This document shows positions 24,491 through 37,365 of a DNA stretch of 64,000 nucleotides, piece after piece; positions within the stretch are counted from its first letter, which is position 1, and each line of letters starts with the position of its first letter. The notes under the pieces were generated by a model. It saw only the letters and a list, made by a program, of their open reading frames with translations, was not told the origin of the DNA and did no database searches. The DNA is from Odobenus rosmarus divergens (taxonomy: Eukaryota; Chordata; Mammalia; Carnivora; Odobenidae), in NCBI RefSeq assembly GCF_000321225.1, contig NW_004451402.1, positions 494,940 through 558,939 on the forward strand, in the 5' to 3' direction. Made by a program: the position numbers and the translations under genes.

Positions 24491-25077
24491 TTACCTTCTT
24501 AGAGGTAAACATGGAATGACCAAGGAAACAGTCAACACAGATGAATAGACTCCCGAATGTTCTAAATTAATCTTCTGCTGTGAAAGACACACTCTTTAAA
24601 AGAGACTTGGGGTTTTAATTCTTATTCTATTCTTTATGTCTGGGCCCCTTGTATGGTAGCTGGTTCCCCCTTAGGCATATATTGTAGCCTAATGGGCCAT
24701 TTTTCTTCACTAAATGTTCAATTGTCTCTTTAAGATTATATGATTTCCATTAGAGTTTATTTCTAAGAAGATTGTAAATACGGCTGACAAAAACCTTGCT
24801 TCCAGCTACAAGACTGGGGTTTTTAAGGTGAATATAATAAGTTCATCCCCATTCCTAATACACACTAAGAATTCATGGAAAAAATTGAGAATAATTTAAA
24901 CCAAAATGAATACAGCTAATACTGATTAAAGACAGAAACTCTGAATTCCAGCTCTGTGGTCATGGAGAAAGTATTTTAATGGCCTGAGCCTGGTCTGGCT
25001 TTCCAGATAAAAGCAGTGGGAACGACACTTCCAGCTCTGAGCCCTTGGTCATTCCATGTTTACCTCTAAGATGGTAA
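24491..25077. repeat. Distant inverted repeat, 35-bp arms
   Basis: 24491-24525 and 25043-25077 are reverse complements with one mismatch, separated by 517 bp. Neither arm looks like a transposon end, and the sequence between is AT-rich with no recognisable element. Confidence 0.8.
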
Positions 25078-28000
25078 TAAGACATGACTGTCTTCTTATA
25101 GATTCCTAACAAATTACTCATAATAAAAGTACACAACGAAAAGCAGAATCCTAACTGCGCTGCCAACTGGGGCTATCTGTAAATATCAGAGGACTTCCCC
25201 TATCCCATCGACCAAATGTCCAGATACATTTCTTCTCCATCAAGATGGGAAAAAAAGAAGGCCAATGAAATGCATAGAGCCACAAAGGAAGAGCTGGTGA
25301 CATTCAAGAGCAAAGGAAGGGCATATCAGGGCCAACATTTTACTATGAGAAATACTAGGAAGTTTTAGCAAACACCTGAGAAGCTCGGTAAATCTCAACA
25401 AAATGTGAGCTTCATGACCAAAGAGATAAAGGCTGAAATCCAAGACGAGACAGAAAGCATGCTAGCAGCAGTAACTAAACAGATGATGGGAAAACTTTAG
25501 AAAACCCCCAATGGCCTCAAGTTTAGGGTGAAGCCTGAGGATATATTTACCTTTCCTTCCAGCCCAAATTCTATGGCAATGAGCCAGGCTTTTAAAGAAG
25601 AGAATAAATCCCTAGGACGAATGCAGAACAAGTGTGATGCTACTGGTAGAATTTCTCGAGGACGTTTCAAGGCAGGAGAGACCTGCCTTGGTGGAGAAAC
25701 CAACCTCTGCCCTGGCCTCCCACTTCTAACCTGGGAGAAGCAGGAGCCAGCAGGACGGCTCTGATGTTCCCAGCTGAGAGAAGGATGCTGGGGCTCGGTC
25801 TCCCGTGGAGGGACTGTGCCTGGGGAAAGACTCTTAATGAATAATTGATACGATGGGTCTTAGTGCTAGAGAAAGACCCAAAGTACTTCCTACGTTAACG
25901 CCGGGTTGCCACAGGAGAGACTGCAGAATAGAATGACCGTTGCCACACTCTTAATGACAACAGAAACAAAACCACGAGGGCAACTCTTCACACAGGCACT
26001 GAGGCCACGGGGTGCCTTCTGCTAGACTCTCCTGGGCTTGCACCCTGCCCTTGGAGACCAAACTAAGCATACTGGCTCTCCCAGGCTCAGGCCTGGGTCC
26101 TGCGCGAGGAGCTTGAGGCACTCCCTGCTGACATAAAATTTAAGGGTAGCATCCATAATCAAGAGAGGTCATATTTCAGTGCCATTTTTCAGAAAGTTAA
26201 AAAATTAATGCAAAAAAAGTCACGACGGATAGAATATTGAAATTTTAAATAAAGATGGGATCCTCTTGTCAGGTCCGGGAAGCTCCACCACACCCCCATC
26301 CCCCTGCTGCTCCTTGCCATGGGAGATAAGCAGTGAAAGAAAAGACTGGGGAGTGGGGGTCAGGAAGAGAAGAGGGAGACAAAGGTCAGCTGTGTAGGAG
26401 TCCAAGTGTTAGCCCCACAAGAGGAATTTGCAACACTCGCTTGCAGGATGTGTCCTGCAGGAAGAACTCGGAACTCAGGCGTGCGTAAAGGCCTACAGCC
26501 TGTTCTCTCGGGGATCTGGGACCCTGTGGGATGTGAGAGTGAGGAGTTCAGACGTCAGAATCATATGATCATGTGAGTGTGGAATATTTGGACAGAGAGC
26601 CTGAACTGAAGGGAATGAGAGTGTTATATCCAGGTATTCACAATAAAGCAAAACTACTTCAATTGAAATCCTAAAGAAGACAATGAGACACTCACTGCAA
26701 ACATTCTGGAAGTACTTAGGGTATGCCCCCCGTGCCCCCTCCCCCCCCCTCCTCCCCCAACAGTAGTGGTCTTGACAGGTACAAGAGCCCATTTCCTGAC
26801 CTTGAAGGGTTTCCGGCTGGAAGAGGCAACCTGCCCCAGCAAGGAGTGTCTGGAGATCTGTGACAGAAGCAGGTGCAGGGCTCACATGTGGGAATGCAGA
26901 GACAGAGGTGGCGTGTCCTGCCAAGGGTGATGGTTTGAAAAGGCTCCATAGACCAAGGAGGGCTGGTAAACAAATTTCAACTGCCATTCCTCATCATCAG
27001 TTGAGACCTCTAGCCAGCTAGAGGTCTGGATTGCTTAGTTTTTGCTACATACAAGAAGTGTGTGTGAACATTTTCATACCGTTACTCCCAAATCTGTCCT
27101 CCTGCCTCTATTTCCACTTCTCCATAAGCCTCCAGTTCTTCTCTCTCAGTGGGCTTCAGAAATCAAACCTCAGGTTCCAAAGAGAACAATATTCGTCTTA
27201 CAACACCACGAGGCTGAGTCAGAAGCTCCTATGAACCATTGATCCAATGAGTACTCCCAGAAGCGCACCCTAAAAAGCCACTCCGGATATTTTTGGACAG
27301 GTTTGTGGGGGTCGGTAGGGCCTGTCACAGATATCTAACAAGGGTATGGTTAATCGATGTGTGAATCATGCATTCCCTTATGCATATACTATTTGTGCCA
27401 CTAAATCAGCCTCAGGAGGGCCCGTTTGAGGACAATGAAAACAAAGAAGGGAAAATAGAAATGGCTGTAGTTGAGGTGGTCAGACAGAGGGTACTCACCT
27501 CTGCTCCTGTCCATGGCCTTCACTCGTCCCAGTCGTGGGGCAGTCCGCGTGGTGCTCAAGTGTCCTGGGACTGACTGCGACAAGACCATAGGCAAGAAGA
27601 ATGGGTGATTTTGCTGAAATGTGGTCAGGTCTCCATGAACTTGTATCTGCCCCATAAAAAGTTAAGTTGTTTGTTTATGTATCGACTGCCTTCCCACCGC
27701 ATGATGCACCTTGGAGGCCATGTCTGCTTGACCTTCTAGGCCACGCCGGGATGAACTGCGTGCTGCAGCAGAAAGTGTATGAGAAATACTTGTTCAAAGC
27801 CTGGGTTTCAGTTTTACAAACTGAACGTCTTTCATATCGCACCGTTTACAGCAAAAATGTGAAAGCCGTCATTTCTTGGTTCCCTCATTTGGACCCTCTA
27901 TTTTTGTTCTTGTTCCCCAGTTATGCTCCTCGAGCCATGGAGAGGGACCCAGGATTGCATAAGCACCATGAACCTTGAGTTTGCAGAGTTAGATTTACTG

Positions 28001-28767
28001 CTCCATTTCGAAAGGCCGAGCAGCCTGCTGCCTGCCTATGTTATTCACTTATCGATTGCTTTTTCACTAGGCGGACACTTCGCAGACATTCTACCCATTT
28101 GGCTCATGGAAAAGATGGCAGGGGAGACCCCACCCACATCTGAACATAGCTCTTCGAAGGGGAGTCTGTGTTTCTGGCCCTATCTCTGTCATGGGTTGGC
28201 CTTTCCAGCTTTTCTCTTGGCTTCTGCCTTTGAGTTCAGTTTCCTTATCCCTGAAATGGAAAGTGTTGGGCTGCCTTCCTGAGGCTGGGCAGGGCGGGAG
28301 GGAGTGAGGGGGGGCGCAGGGGAGATGGGCGGCGACCTTTGGCACCCTCCTCCTGCCCCCAGGCAAAGCTGCTCCCTACACCTGCTGTACACCTTGAACT
28401 TGCACATTGGAAAGAAAGGTGCTTCTGCTAAAATTTTTTAAGAATCACTTCACCAAATAACTGTCAAAGTCTTTTTTTGGCTTGGATGCATTTTGACACA
28501 ATCCGCTTATATTTTAGAAGCTTATATATCTTTTCTATAACTTCAAATATATGATCAGAGGGAAATGAGTTTAAGATACAGATAAATAGGAGAAATAAAG
28601 CAGCGAAAGGAAGGGTGACTTTTACCAGTGTTAGCAATAACAGGTGCATCCATGGATATTCCCTTCCCTCCTGACTCGTCTGCCCCATTCTTCATCCTGA
28701 GCTGATTCTCTAGTTTCAGGGAACATGTCATCTCCATCAAACCTCCCTAGCCAGAGCTGGAGGTCAT
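25078..28767. other. Unassigned non-coding sequence
   Basis: About 3.7 kb without a repeat or exon that I can name. The longest frame is 26493-26987 on minus (164 codons). It crosses a C-rich homopolymer-like region and has no domain. A C-rich run at 26726-26759 is listed separately. Confidence 0.45.
26726..26759 (-). other. Potential G-quadruplex (C-rich on plus)
   Basis: The plus strand has four or more C-runs of 4 to 9 bases with short loops, so the minus strand satisfies G3+N1-7. The 9-base run is also prone to sequencing error. Confidence 0.6.
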
Positions 28768-29176
28768 CTTTATTTCTCTCCTTCTCTCTCCCTCCCTCCC
28801 CTTCCTCTTGCTCCTCTCCCCCTCCCCCTCTCCACCTCTCTCTACCTTCTTCTCCCCCTCTCTCCCTTCCCTCTGCCTTCCCCTCCCCCTCCCCTTGTCT
28901 CCCACACTCCCTCTCTTACTCTCCCCTCCCCCTCCCCTATTTCTCCTCCCTCCCCCTCCTCCTCGCCCTCCCTCTCACTCTCTCTAACTCCCTCTGCCTC
29001 CTTCTATCTCTCTCTCCCCCCTCCCTCCCCTCTGCCTTCCACTCCTCCTCCCACTCTCTCCCTCCCTTTCCCTCCTCCTCTCCCTCTTTCCCTCCCCTCT
29101 GCCTTCCTCTGCCCCCGCCTCCCTCCCTCCCCTCCTCCTGCCCCTCTCCCTACCCCTCCTCTACCTCTCCTTCTCA
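28768..29176. repeat. Polypyrimidine/polypurine tract, about 400 bp
   Basis: The plus strand is almost entirely C and T in CCCTCT, CCTCCC and CTCTCT-like units, with only a few A or G. The minus strand carries several G-run clusters compatible with quadruplexes (for example near 28886-28908 and 28922-28940). Mirror-like stretches could form triplex DNA. The 213-codon plus-strand frame across it (28725-29366) is Ser/Pro/Leu-rich purely from composition. Confidence 0.9.
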
Positions 29177-29189
29177 CCACACCAGTTCA

Positions 29190-29520
29190 CTCTGGATTGA
29201 AAGCCTCTCAACTTTGCTACTTGTTTGTGACTATGGCAAATTCCTACCTGCTTTCATAACCCTATATGCGTATTCCCTCCTCCTGAGAATGTTCTTTCCT
29301 CCTTGTTTATCTGTGGAACATTCAGATATCCCATACTCTGATCTCTGGAACTTACCTCTTTTGTAGCTTATATCACATTTAGGTATGATTACTTAAGTGT
29401 CCATGTCCGCTTCTAAACTGTGAGCTCCTCCAGGGCCATGACCATGTCTTAATAACCTATTCTTAGTGCTAAGTGGGCACCAGATATTTAGCAGGTGCTC
29501 CATAAATGTCTGATGAATAC
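29190..29520 (+). mobile_element. L2 LINE 3' end
   Basis: Sense L2: 'aaactgtgagctcctccagg', 'gggccatgaccatgtctta', 'agcaggtgctccataaatgt' and 'ctgatgaatacc' form the standard L2 3' terminus. It lies just after the polypyrimidine tract. Confidence 0.8.
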
Positions 29521-31009
29521 CAAGTGAATAGATGCGGTAACATATATTAATTATAGCTCTTAAGGCAGCTGTCTAGTGTCTGTTTTGGTAGTCTCATACT
29601 GGGAGGAGAAGACTTTGGTGAGGATAGCTTCATGGAATATGTTTATTGAACACAGTGGGGCAGGAATTAGAAGGCACCTGATCAGGGAGATAAACCCCAT
29701 TAGTGCTTCTAGGGATGGCTTGTAGAGCAGTGTGGAAGGAAGCTCAGAAGAACATCCGCCTTCTTTTCAGTGTCCCAGCAAAAGAACCTGAAATCTAATA
29801 TAAGAATTATCAAGGGGGGTGAGATGTTTAGCCAAGGAAAAGAAATATTTAAGGGCATTGTACTAGCTATTTTCAGATGTTTGGATGGCAATTATGTAAA
29901 CAAGAAGGTGGACTCATTCTAAATTTCTCCATCTTGCAAAACAAGGACCAGTTGATTTAGGTGTAGTGTAAGGAAGAACCTTTAAAAACTAGAAGCAGCT
30001 TGCTTCTAATGCACACCGTGAACAGGATGGTCCTTGCCTGGGACAGAGGGCCAACCCATCCATTGGGGTGTTGGAGTGGACACCCCACCTTACAAAGTTG
30101 GTTAGACCAGACACCCTTTTGCCCCTTCTAGTGTTCGGGATCTCTGGTCTGACAATTCGGGAAGAAGACAAATGCTGAGCAAAGATTACCAACATAAGAG
30201 GACATCTTTGGGATTTTTGTTACCTGCCCACCCCCTAATGTTAAACTTTGCTTTGTTGCCAAAGATAGAAACAATCTGTGAATAAGACTTTGTCAGAAGA
30301 TGAACTTTCTGCATCCTAAGCTCATTTGAGCAGTGACCCTCCCTCCATGAGATGGCCGGTCATTGTATCTCTTCTTACTGCTTGGTGGAGGAGTCGGGAT
30401 TAGTAATGGGGCACTGTCCCTTTCTGGCCCATTTTCAATTATCAGAAGATTTAGCAGGCTTTTGGGGGGACCCTGCTCATCTTTGCTGCCCTGCGACCTC
30501 CTGAGTTAGCCCCTTTTATCTCTTTCTGGATGTCCCACATCCTGGCATGCCACACTGCCCTGGCTAAATAAACCCGTAAATCTCCTTTTGTGTCCTACTA
30601 ATCCTTTTATTTCCTAAATCTTAGTTAATCCGAAAGGCTTCCTTTCATCTCTTTAACTGTCCACAGGGTCACCCTGGCCTCCTATCAGCAGTCCTTGCAA
30701 ACCCGGGTTAGAGTTGAAAGGCTTCCCAGAGTCTCCCCGCTTCTCATTAGATTCCTAGCAGATCAGACAACACCTGCCAAGTGGCAATATTGGAGGCAGG
30801 TCCCCGTGGGCAGCCCCTGTGCGCTGGGTGACAGCCCCGGGCACCGCCCTGCCCCAGGGAACCCAGCTGCTCTCCTCTGCGCCACTTCAGGCCACTAAAA
30901 CCCGTGCCCTGACCTTGGAAACATGCGACCACAGGCCAATGACAAATCAAATTGGGCTCCAAGAAACACAGGAGGGCCAATGCATGCTAAATAGGTTTTA
31001 TTCTTTAAA
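29521..31009. other. Unassigned sequence
   Basis: No exon is seen. Around 30560-30590 'ggctaaataaacccgtaaat' resembles a polyadenylation signal region as in LTRs, but no LTR boundaries are visible. Confidence 0.4.
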
Positions 31010-31056
31010 AAATAATAATGATAAAATAAACAAGCAAACAAACAAATAAATAAATT
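31010..31056. repeat. A-rich (AAAC/AAAT)n tract
   Basis: Tetranucleotide-like A-rich run. The sequence TTTTATTCTT occurs on both sides (near 30996 and 31055), so this could be the tail of a worn retroposon; no body is recognisable. Confidence 0.65.
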
Positions 31057-32953
31057 TTATTCTTGCCCAACTTACATGAAGATGGGTTTTGGGTTTGAGG
31101 AAAAAGAAGAGTAATTAAGACAACGTTCCTGATTAAAGGAAGCCAACAAAGAGGCCACTCGGTACACGATCCAAAACCAACACTTCCATTTCACCTCCTT
31201 CTAGATGCTCATTTGGAAAAGGGATGTAATAGGATCATTAACCTGTCGGTCGCCACATTTATAATGTTTCTCATCAAAGTCTCTCTGCTGACCTTTGCTT
31301 TATGGTTTGACGTTCCTGCGCATGCTCCCGGCCTTCCCGGGTTCGGCTCTGCCTCGCTGCCAGACACTGGCGCTCGCGGGCCTGCTCATGCGTTGTCGGG
31401 ATTGATCGGTTCTGTTCTCATGAAGGTAGCTGGAAACCCCTGCACTCGGAGTTAGGAGTGTTGGGTGTTTTGCCTCACGTAATTTAGGCTTTTACCACTG
31501 GCTAAGCTGTGGCAACTTCAGCGCTCCCCTTTTCTCAAAGGTGAACGAGCAGAATCATATCGACATTACAGAATTGGGCAAGAATCCGAGGAAAATTGCA
31601 AAGCAGCTGAAGAGAGTGACACGTAGTAGGTTGGAGACGAGTGTTAGTTTCCACTGTCTACAAAGTGTTTTTGAGAATTCATGAGATAATGCATGTGCAG
31701 GAGATCCATAGTCTCTACAGACAGTAAGAGTGTAAGTGATGTTTCCATACACATCTTTTGCTCAACTAGGTGGTAAAAGTACATGAATGATAAGAATATC
31801 AGTGAAGTGTCCCCCACCCCCTGCCTTGCCAAGAACCTGAAAATAATCATACCAATACATGTGTGGAGGAAAAAATATCTCCAAGGCCAATGTAACTAGC
31901 AGCTGGATTCTAGTTTAATTAACCAACAAATGAGACAATCTAAAGAAAGACTCTCTTATCAGATGTGCCAGTGGGGTGGAGAAAATGGGGGAGATGGAGA
32001 GGCAAGCTGGCCCTGGTGGCCCAGCTCTCCCGGAAGGGAGATGCAGTCTCTGGAGGACACAAGCTCTCTGACCAACAGCAGTAGTTTCATCCAGTTCTAC
32101 TGGTTGCAATATGCTTCAAGACAATCTGCTTCTCCTTTCTTTAAACCTGCCATCACCAAGCAACCTTCTGACCCCGCCCCTTCTCTCTCACAGGCATCTT
32201 GAAAGGTGCACCCCGGATGAATGACAGTCCAATCCACGGAGAATTCTTCCTCACACTAAATTACTTTGTTGGTCTGGGCCACACCGCAGCCTCTCCAGAA
32301 GTGGGTCAGTGTGAGTCCACTGTGGACATTATGCTCTTTGCTCAGGGGCCCGTCAGCCGCTGTGTCTATGGCTGCCAGACTAAGGACCACCCCAGATGGC
32401 TGTAGCTCACTAGGCTGCTGCCTCAGTGGCAGGCCTTTGCGTAATGCCAGCCCTGGTCTGAAGAGCGCTCATTTGACTTTAGCCCAAGCACTTAGAGATT
32501 CGAGACCTTGTTTAGATTTCTTTGTATTTCCCGCCAAGTGTGCAGCCTAGTGCCCCACAGGCAGCAGGAACTCAAAAATTCATGACGTCGAGGAGGAGAG
32601 CCGCTGCTGTGTAAAGTTTTCAGAGCACCTTCCGGATGCCGTGCTGCCCTGAAGCGTGGACCTCAGTTGGGCAACTTCTTGCGTAATGACTTTCCCAGCC
32701 CATGCCTTGGTCCACCTGCGCTCTGCATGGGGCTGTGGTTGCTGGGTGTGTGACACTCGCAGGTCTCATCACCCCCACCCACAGCCAGGCATCCTTCCCC
32801 CTTGTTTATGTTCCTAAAATATCTTGAGGTCACCTCTTGTGTAGAACTTATTTTGTACTTTCTTTTCTTATAATTCACTTTTAAAAAATACACTTGGAGC
32901 TCCCCTAGATTATCCGCTTCTTGATAAGGTCCATGCTATAGTCTATCTTAGAA
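31057..32953. other. Unassigned sequence
   Basis: A small CpG-bearing GC-rich patch lies at about 31315-31400. I recognise no repeat or gene. Confidence 0.45.
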
Positions 32954-32965
32954 GCTCTCTGTGCA

Positions 32966-33157
32966 GGGATGCCTGGGTGGCACATTTGGTTAAGCCCCTG
33001 ACTCTTGGTTTCTGCTCAGACCCTGATCTCAGGGTCTTGAGGTCAAGCCCTGCATTGGGCTCCGTGCTCAGCACTCAGCATGGAGTTTGCTTAAGACTCT
33101 CTCTCCTTCCGCTCCTACCCAACCCAAAATAAATAAATAAAATCTTAAAAAACAAAT
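32966..33157 (+). mobile_element. CAN-SINE, moderately old
   Basis: Plus-strand order: 'gggatgcctgggtggcac' head, the 'cctgatctcagggtctt' B-box part, a worn CT block, an AATAAATAAATAAAATC tail signal, and the A-tail. Flanks GCTCTCTGTGC (32954-32964) and GCTCTGTGC (33158-33166) look like a TSD with a 2-bp slip. Several substitutions from the young form indicate age. Confidence 0.9.
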
Positions 33158-33166
33158 GCTCTGTGC

Positions 33167-35015
33167 CAAAATACAGGCCTATGTTAAGAGCTCAATGCAT
33201 ATTTTTTGAAAAGAATGATACCACTTGATGTGGCTCCCTTGGGTTTCTCTGGCCTTGGTGTTAGCTTATGGAACATTAAAGCTGGCTCTAATTTGTTTGG
33301 TGGAATATCAACCTAAATCTGTGGGGGGGAAGGGGGAGCCATATTTTTAACCTATAGAATTCCATGAGAAATACTTGAAGTATACTTGAGGGTCAAAAAT
33401 GTCACTAATACGACCCAGTAACAAAGGGTTCTGTTATTTCCAGTGAAAAAATTATCTAAGCCTTGGTAGTAGGTCGATAGGGACGATGAGCAGAATGATA
33501 GTAATTGTCAACTCCGGGGTCCTCTTCACATTTCAGCCCCAGGAAAATACAGAGTGTGGGCTGTTTCTCCAGCTATCTGCCTGTCTGATGGGAACGGACC
33601 TACTCTATCTTTTGAACCCACTTGATGAAATTGTTATTTCTCAGGAGTTTTTTGAATGTCCGAGTTTTTAATACTTTGAAGGTTTTAATGATTTTCCCCT
33701 AAGAAATGAGTTGTTTGTTTTTGTTAATAGTATATCAAGCCAACACTTAACTCTCATGATATGAAGTTTGTTAACAATTAAAAAGAGAAAAATGAGACCA
33801 GTCTTTAAGGAACTGACTGCCTCAAAAAGGAAAAGAAGATGTAACCACAAATAAAATGTATAAATACATACTGACAGCAACCTGTAAACGTATACTGAAA
33901 TATAACAGCTTCACAGAGATGGGCACATAAGTGTTAAGAGGTTTTCTCCAGGGATATGAACAATTGGAAACTTTTCCCAAATTCCAGAACACATTCATTT
34001 GAGCAAATCAACCCTTCCAGTCTGGCAACAAGAAAAGCCAGATGTGGTGTGGGAACCAGTTAGAGAGAGGACTCTTTGTCCTTGAGTGTCCTCTCCTGTG
34101 ACCTAATAAAAGTTCCCCACTCTGGCCTCTACGCCCTGGGTGCTGTCTTGTGAGCTCTGTGCCCACGGGACCCACCTGGTGCTTTCTTGTTGTCACATGC
34201 CACACCAACACGCATGTGCACTTGGACACATCACCTATCCAGAGGGTGAGAATGTGGGTGTGCAGAGGGCTTGGAGACTTTGCAAGGCTCCCAGGCCCAA
34301 AATCTCAGGGGATAGTCCTTGTGTGCCTTCAAAATACTAATCAAAAATAGGCCTGAGACTTTAAAAACAAAGCATTTCCCTCACCAGGGCTATCGAGTCT
34401 TGCTAAAGGGTACTAACCCAGTGCTTGAATGTGAATGACGTATGGACCCTCTTCAAAGGGAAAAACATTCCTTTGCATCCCTAGAGTTGACTTAAACCCC
34501 TAGAGTTGACTAAAACCTATTTTGTTATAGGGTCACTTAAATATCCACAAACACTAAATTATATAGAGAGTCCTTGCACTGTTAATCAATGCTAAACCCT
34601 GGAGGCAACACGATTCAAGTTTCTAGCATTAGGCAGGATGGGGGCTCAAGATAAAAGGTAATTACAGTTTTAGAGATACAGGGATGCATTTTTGTACACC
34701 TGTTTATGTGATTCAGGAAAAAATGTACCTGCTACAGTATATTCAAATGTATACACAACCTTTAAAATTTAAAATCATTTCAGGTACCAACCATCGTGGT
34801 GTCATTTGCTAGGAAATTCTACTTTGATGAAGATTATAACATTGTTTCCACACAGAGAGGAAGAAAACACACTTGGTGGAAATAACACGTTTACCCAAAC
34901 TCTCTGGGTTTCTCAAGCTATGGAACTCTTCAGGTTGAATATTTTTGCTCTGTGAGAAAGTTTTTTAAGTCTGTTTTCATTTCAGTGTTCATCTAGAAAA
35001 ATTATTTTTATTAGG
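33167..35015. other. Unassigned sequence
   Basis: G-rich runs occur near 33320-33340. A 20-bp unit with 'cctagagttgac' is tandemly duplicated at about 34479-34518. Near 34100, 'gacctaataaaagttcccc' followed by 'gtgctgtcttgtgagctc' resembles an LTR polyadenylation region, but I cannot define an element. No exon is seen. Confidence 0.4.
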
Positions 35016-35032
35016 TTTAAAAAAAAATCTGA

Positions 35033-35141
35033 GGGGTGCCTGGCTGGCTCAGTCAGTGGAGGGTGTGACTGTTGATCTCGGGGTTGTAAATTCGAGCCCC
35101 AAGTTGGTTGGGTGTGGAGATTACTTAAAAATAAAATCTTC
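35033..35141 (+). mobile_element. Older short CAN-SINE with TSD
   Basis: A plus-strand SINE of about 110 bp: 'ggggtgcctggctggctcag', then 'ctcggggttgtaaattcgag', then a direct 'ggtgtggagattacttaa' to the A-rich tail, without a CT block. It is flanked by a T/A-rich duplication ending in ATCTGA at 35016-35032 and 35142-35157 (one A different). It matches the short form at 23870-24001. Confidence 0.85.
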
Positions 35142-35157
35142 TTTAAAAAAAATCTGA

Positions 35158-36589
35158 AGTCTCTGTATAACAAATGAGGGACAGTGCCTTCTAGGAGGAA
35201 GGAACAGGGAGAGCTGCCCCTCCAAGCCACCTCAGTGAATCTGGGTTTGAAGAATCTTCAGAGGGAATCGTCAGGGCCGAATGCCACGGGCCTCTACCCA
35301 GCCTGGCTGGTGCCGCGTGGGGAGATGCACATGACCCACTTCCAGAGGCCACGGGCTCTGATGGGGAACCTCAGGAAAGGCACAGCCGCCTCAGGGCTCA
35401 TGTAGCTCCACCTTCCGGGGCGGAGGATTTGGTTTTGCTTTGTGACTATGTAGACCAATGAAAAAAAGCATGAATTTAGAGACAAAGGTTTGTATTTCTT
35501 TTTGCCATATCTATCACCTCAAAGTCCAGTTACTGTTAAACTGGATATCCCAACTCAAGACATTCCATCTGCAAGGTCCCAGGCAGACTCCAGGGCACAG
35601 AATGGAACAGAATGAAGCAAACAGCTTACAGAGTAGATGAGCAAAACACCGAACAAACCAACACATATTTATGTGTAAAGTGTGGTAAGCGAACAGGGTG
35701 CTATAATGCGGAAGGTGAAGGTAGTGTAGCTCAGAACAGCCTCTTTAAGGATAATATTTTGAGGGCAAAGATTTTCTTCTTGGAAATCTTTTAGGGAAAG
35801 AATTGGCCATATGTATTGGTGGATTGTGTAATTATAATCCATAGGATCTGAGGCGTGGCAAAAACTCTAAAATATTTCCTTAACTTCCAGTACCCCCGGA
35901 TCAGATCTTTCAGTTTGGTTCTCCCCATTGGGGTCACAAGGTCCACAGGGAGCTGGAGAGAAGGCCAAAACCCACAGAGGGACGGCAGTTGCTTCACCCC
36001 TGCTTGTGGACATGTGGAGTCAGGCACGGTGTTTAGGGAAAGGAGCCGGTGGAGACCCCATGGTGGGTGGCCAGGGAGTTATTTCACCTGAACCCAGGCG
36101 AGAACTCACAGAGGCCTGGATTCGGTAAGTAGCAGTGAGAATGTGAGGAAAGAAGCTGATGTCTACTTGCCCAAGTAGAGTCTATAACACTGGTTTCCCC
36201 TTTGAATTCCTGCTCCATGACTTTCCTCTGAAGTGTGTAGTCCGTGGAAGCTTGTGTTTTACTGAACTCGTGGACAGATAAATGGTAAGCTCATTTTTCC
36301 TAGGGCTATTTCCCACCATTTATATCTGGTCCTAAGCCAGCACAGAGAGTGCAGAAAAAAAATAGCAGAGTTCAAGTCCATTGTTGCTGCTATATGCCTT
36401 TAGGAGATTCTTGCTTCTTTCTCCCACTCAAAGTCTTTCCTCGGCAGGTGACTGTTTGACTAATGGTAGAGGCAGGAAATGGGAGGTGATGGAGAGCAGA
36501 ACTTCTGTAGTGATAACGCCCCGGGGATGGGCTTCCTTCTGATTATGTCTGGTTATTCCTCAAAGAGCAATGTGGGGCGACAGGAAATC
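35158..36589. other. Unassigned sequence
   Basis: No repeat or exon is recognised; open frames of 60-80 codons overlap on both strands. Confidence 0.45.
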
Positions 36590-36760
36590 ACAAACTCTTA
36601 GACTGAACTGGGTCCAAATCCTGACTTTGTCTCCTGGGCAAAATACTAATTCTCTCCTCCCTTCAATATCCACACTTGTAAAGTAGAGCTAGTAGGACTG
36701 ATAGGAGGCATGTTCCCTGACATGCAGCAGGCTCTCCATAAAAGCCGTTTTCAACTCCCC
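36590..36760 (+). repeat. MIR SINE fragment
   Basis: Sense MIR: 'gactgaactgggtccaaatc', 'ctcctgggcaaaatactaat', 'acacttgtaaagtagagcta' and 'aggctctccataaaagcc'. Confidence 0.7.
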
Positions 36761-37189
36761 GTTCAATTTTTCTGTTTAATGATTAGAAGTGCCCAGGCCA
36801 CTGAAAGGATGTTTAGGAAGAATTCCCATTCCACGCCATGTCTCCTCTCCCCTGCCACCTAGGTGGTCAACGGCACGGCCACGCCTCATGTGCCGGGACT
36901 GACATAGAAAGAGTATGGTTGGGGGCCAGACCAGCTGGAGAGCAGAGCCAGACCCCCGAATGACTTAACACTGGAGTCCGTGGACACAGCAGGCTGGGGG
37001 CCCACAGGGAAAGGCCAGGCATCGAGGAGGAGGGCAGAGAGAAGGTGTGCGATGAGACAGAAGAACGGGGACATGTGCAAGGAGCTGGTGTTTGGTCAGG
37101 CATCTGTCATCCCACTTGGATGCTGCCATGCTCACGATTTATGGAGCATGTGTGGATTCCCACGGTGACAATCGATGGCTAGGAAGGTA
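36761..37189. other. Unassigned sequence
   Basis: I see nothing nameable. Confidence 0.45.
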
Positions 37190-37365
37190 AAGTGTACTAA
37201 GCACGTACTAGAGCTCAAGCACTTTGTATACCCGGTCCCTGGCCCCCACAACACCCCTGAAAGGCTTTTTCAGATTTGGATACTCAAGAGTTCAGTAACA
37301 CGCCAGGGTCATAGAGCCATGCAGAGGAGGCAGATGGCAGATTGGAGATCAGGGCTGTGACAGGA
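37190..37365 (-). repeat. MIR SINE fragment
   Basis: Antisense MIR, worn: 'caagcactttgtatacccgg', 'cccccacaacacccctgaaa', 'acgccagggtcatagagcc' and 'agattggagatcagggct'. Confidence 0.55.

Noticed and set aside
26493..26987. 164-codon minus-strand frame
   Set aside because: It has no domain, overlaps two other minus-strand frames, and passes through a C homopolymer-like run.
28725..29366. 213-codon plus-strand open frame
   Set aside because: It is Ser/Pro/Leu low-complexity translation of the polypyrimidine tract; absence of stops follows from lack of purines.
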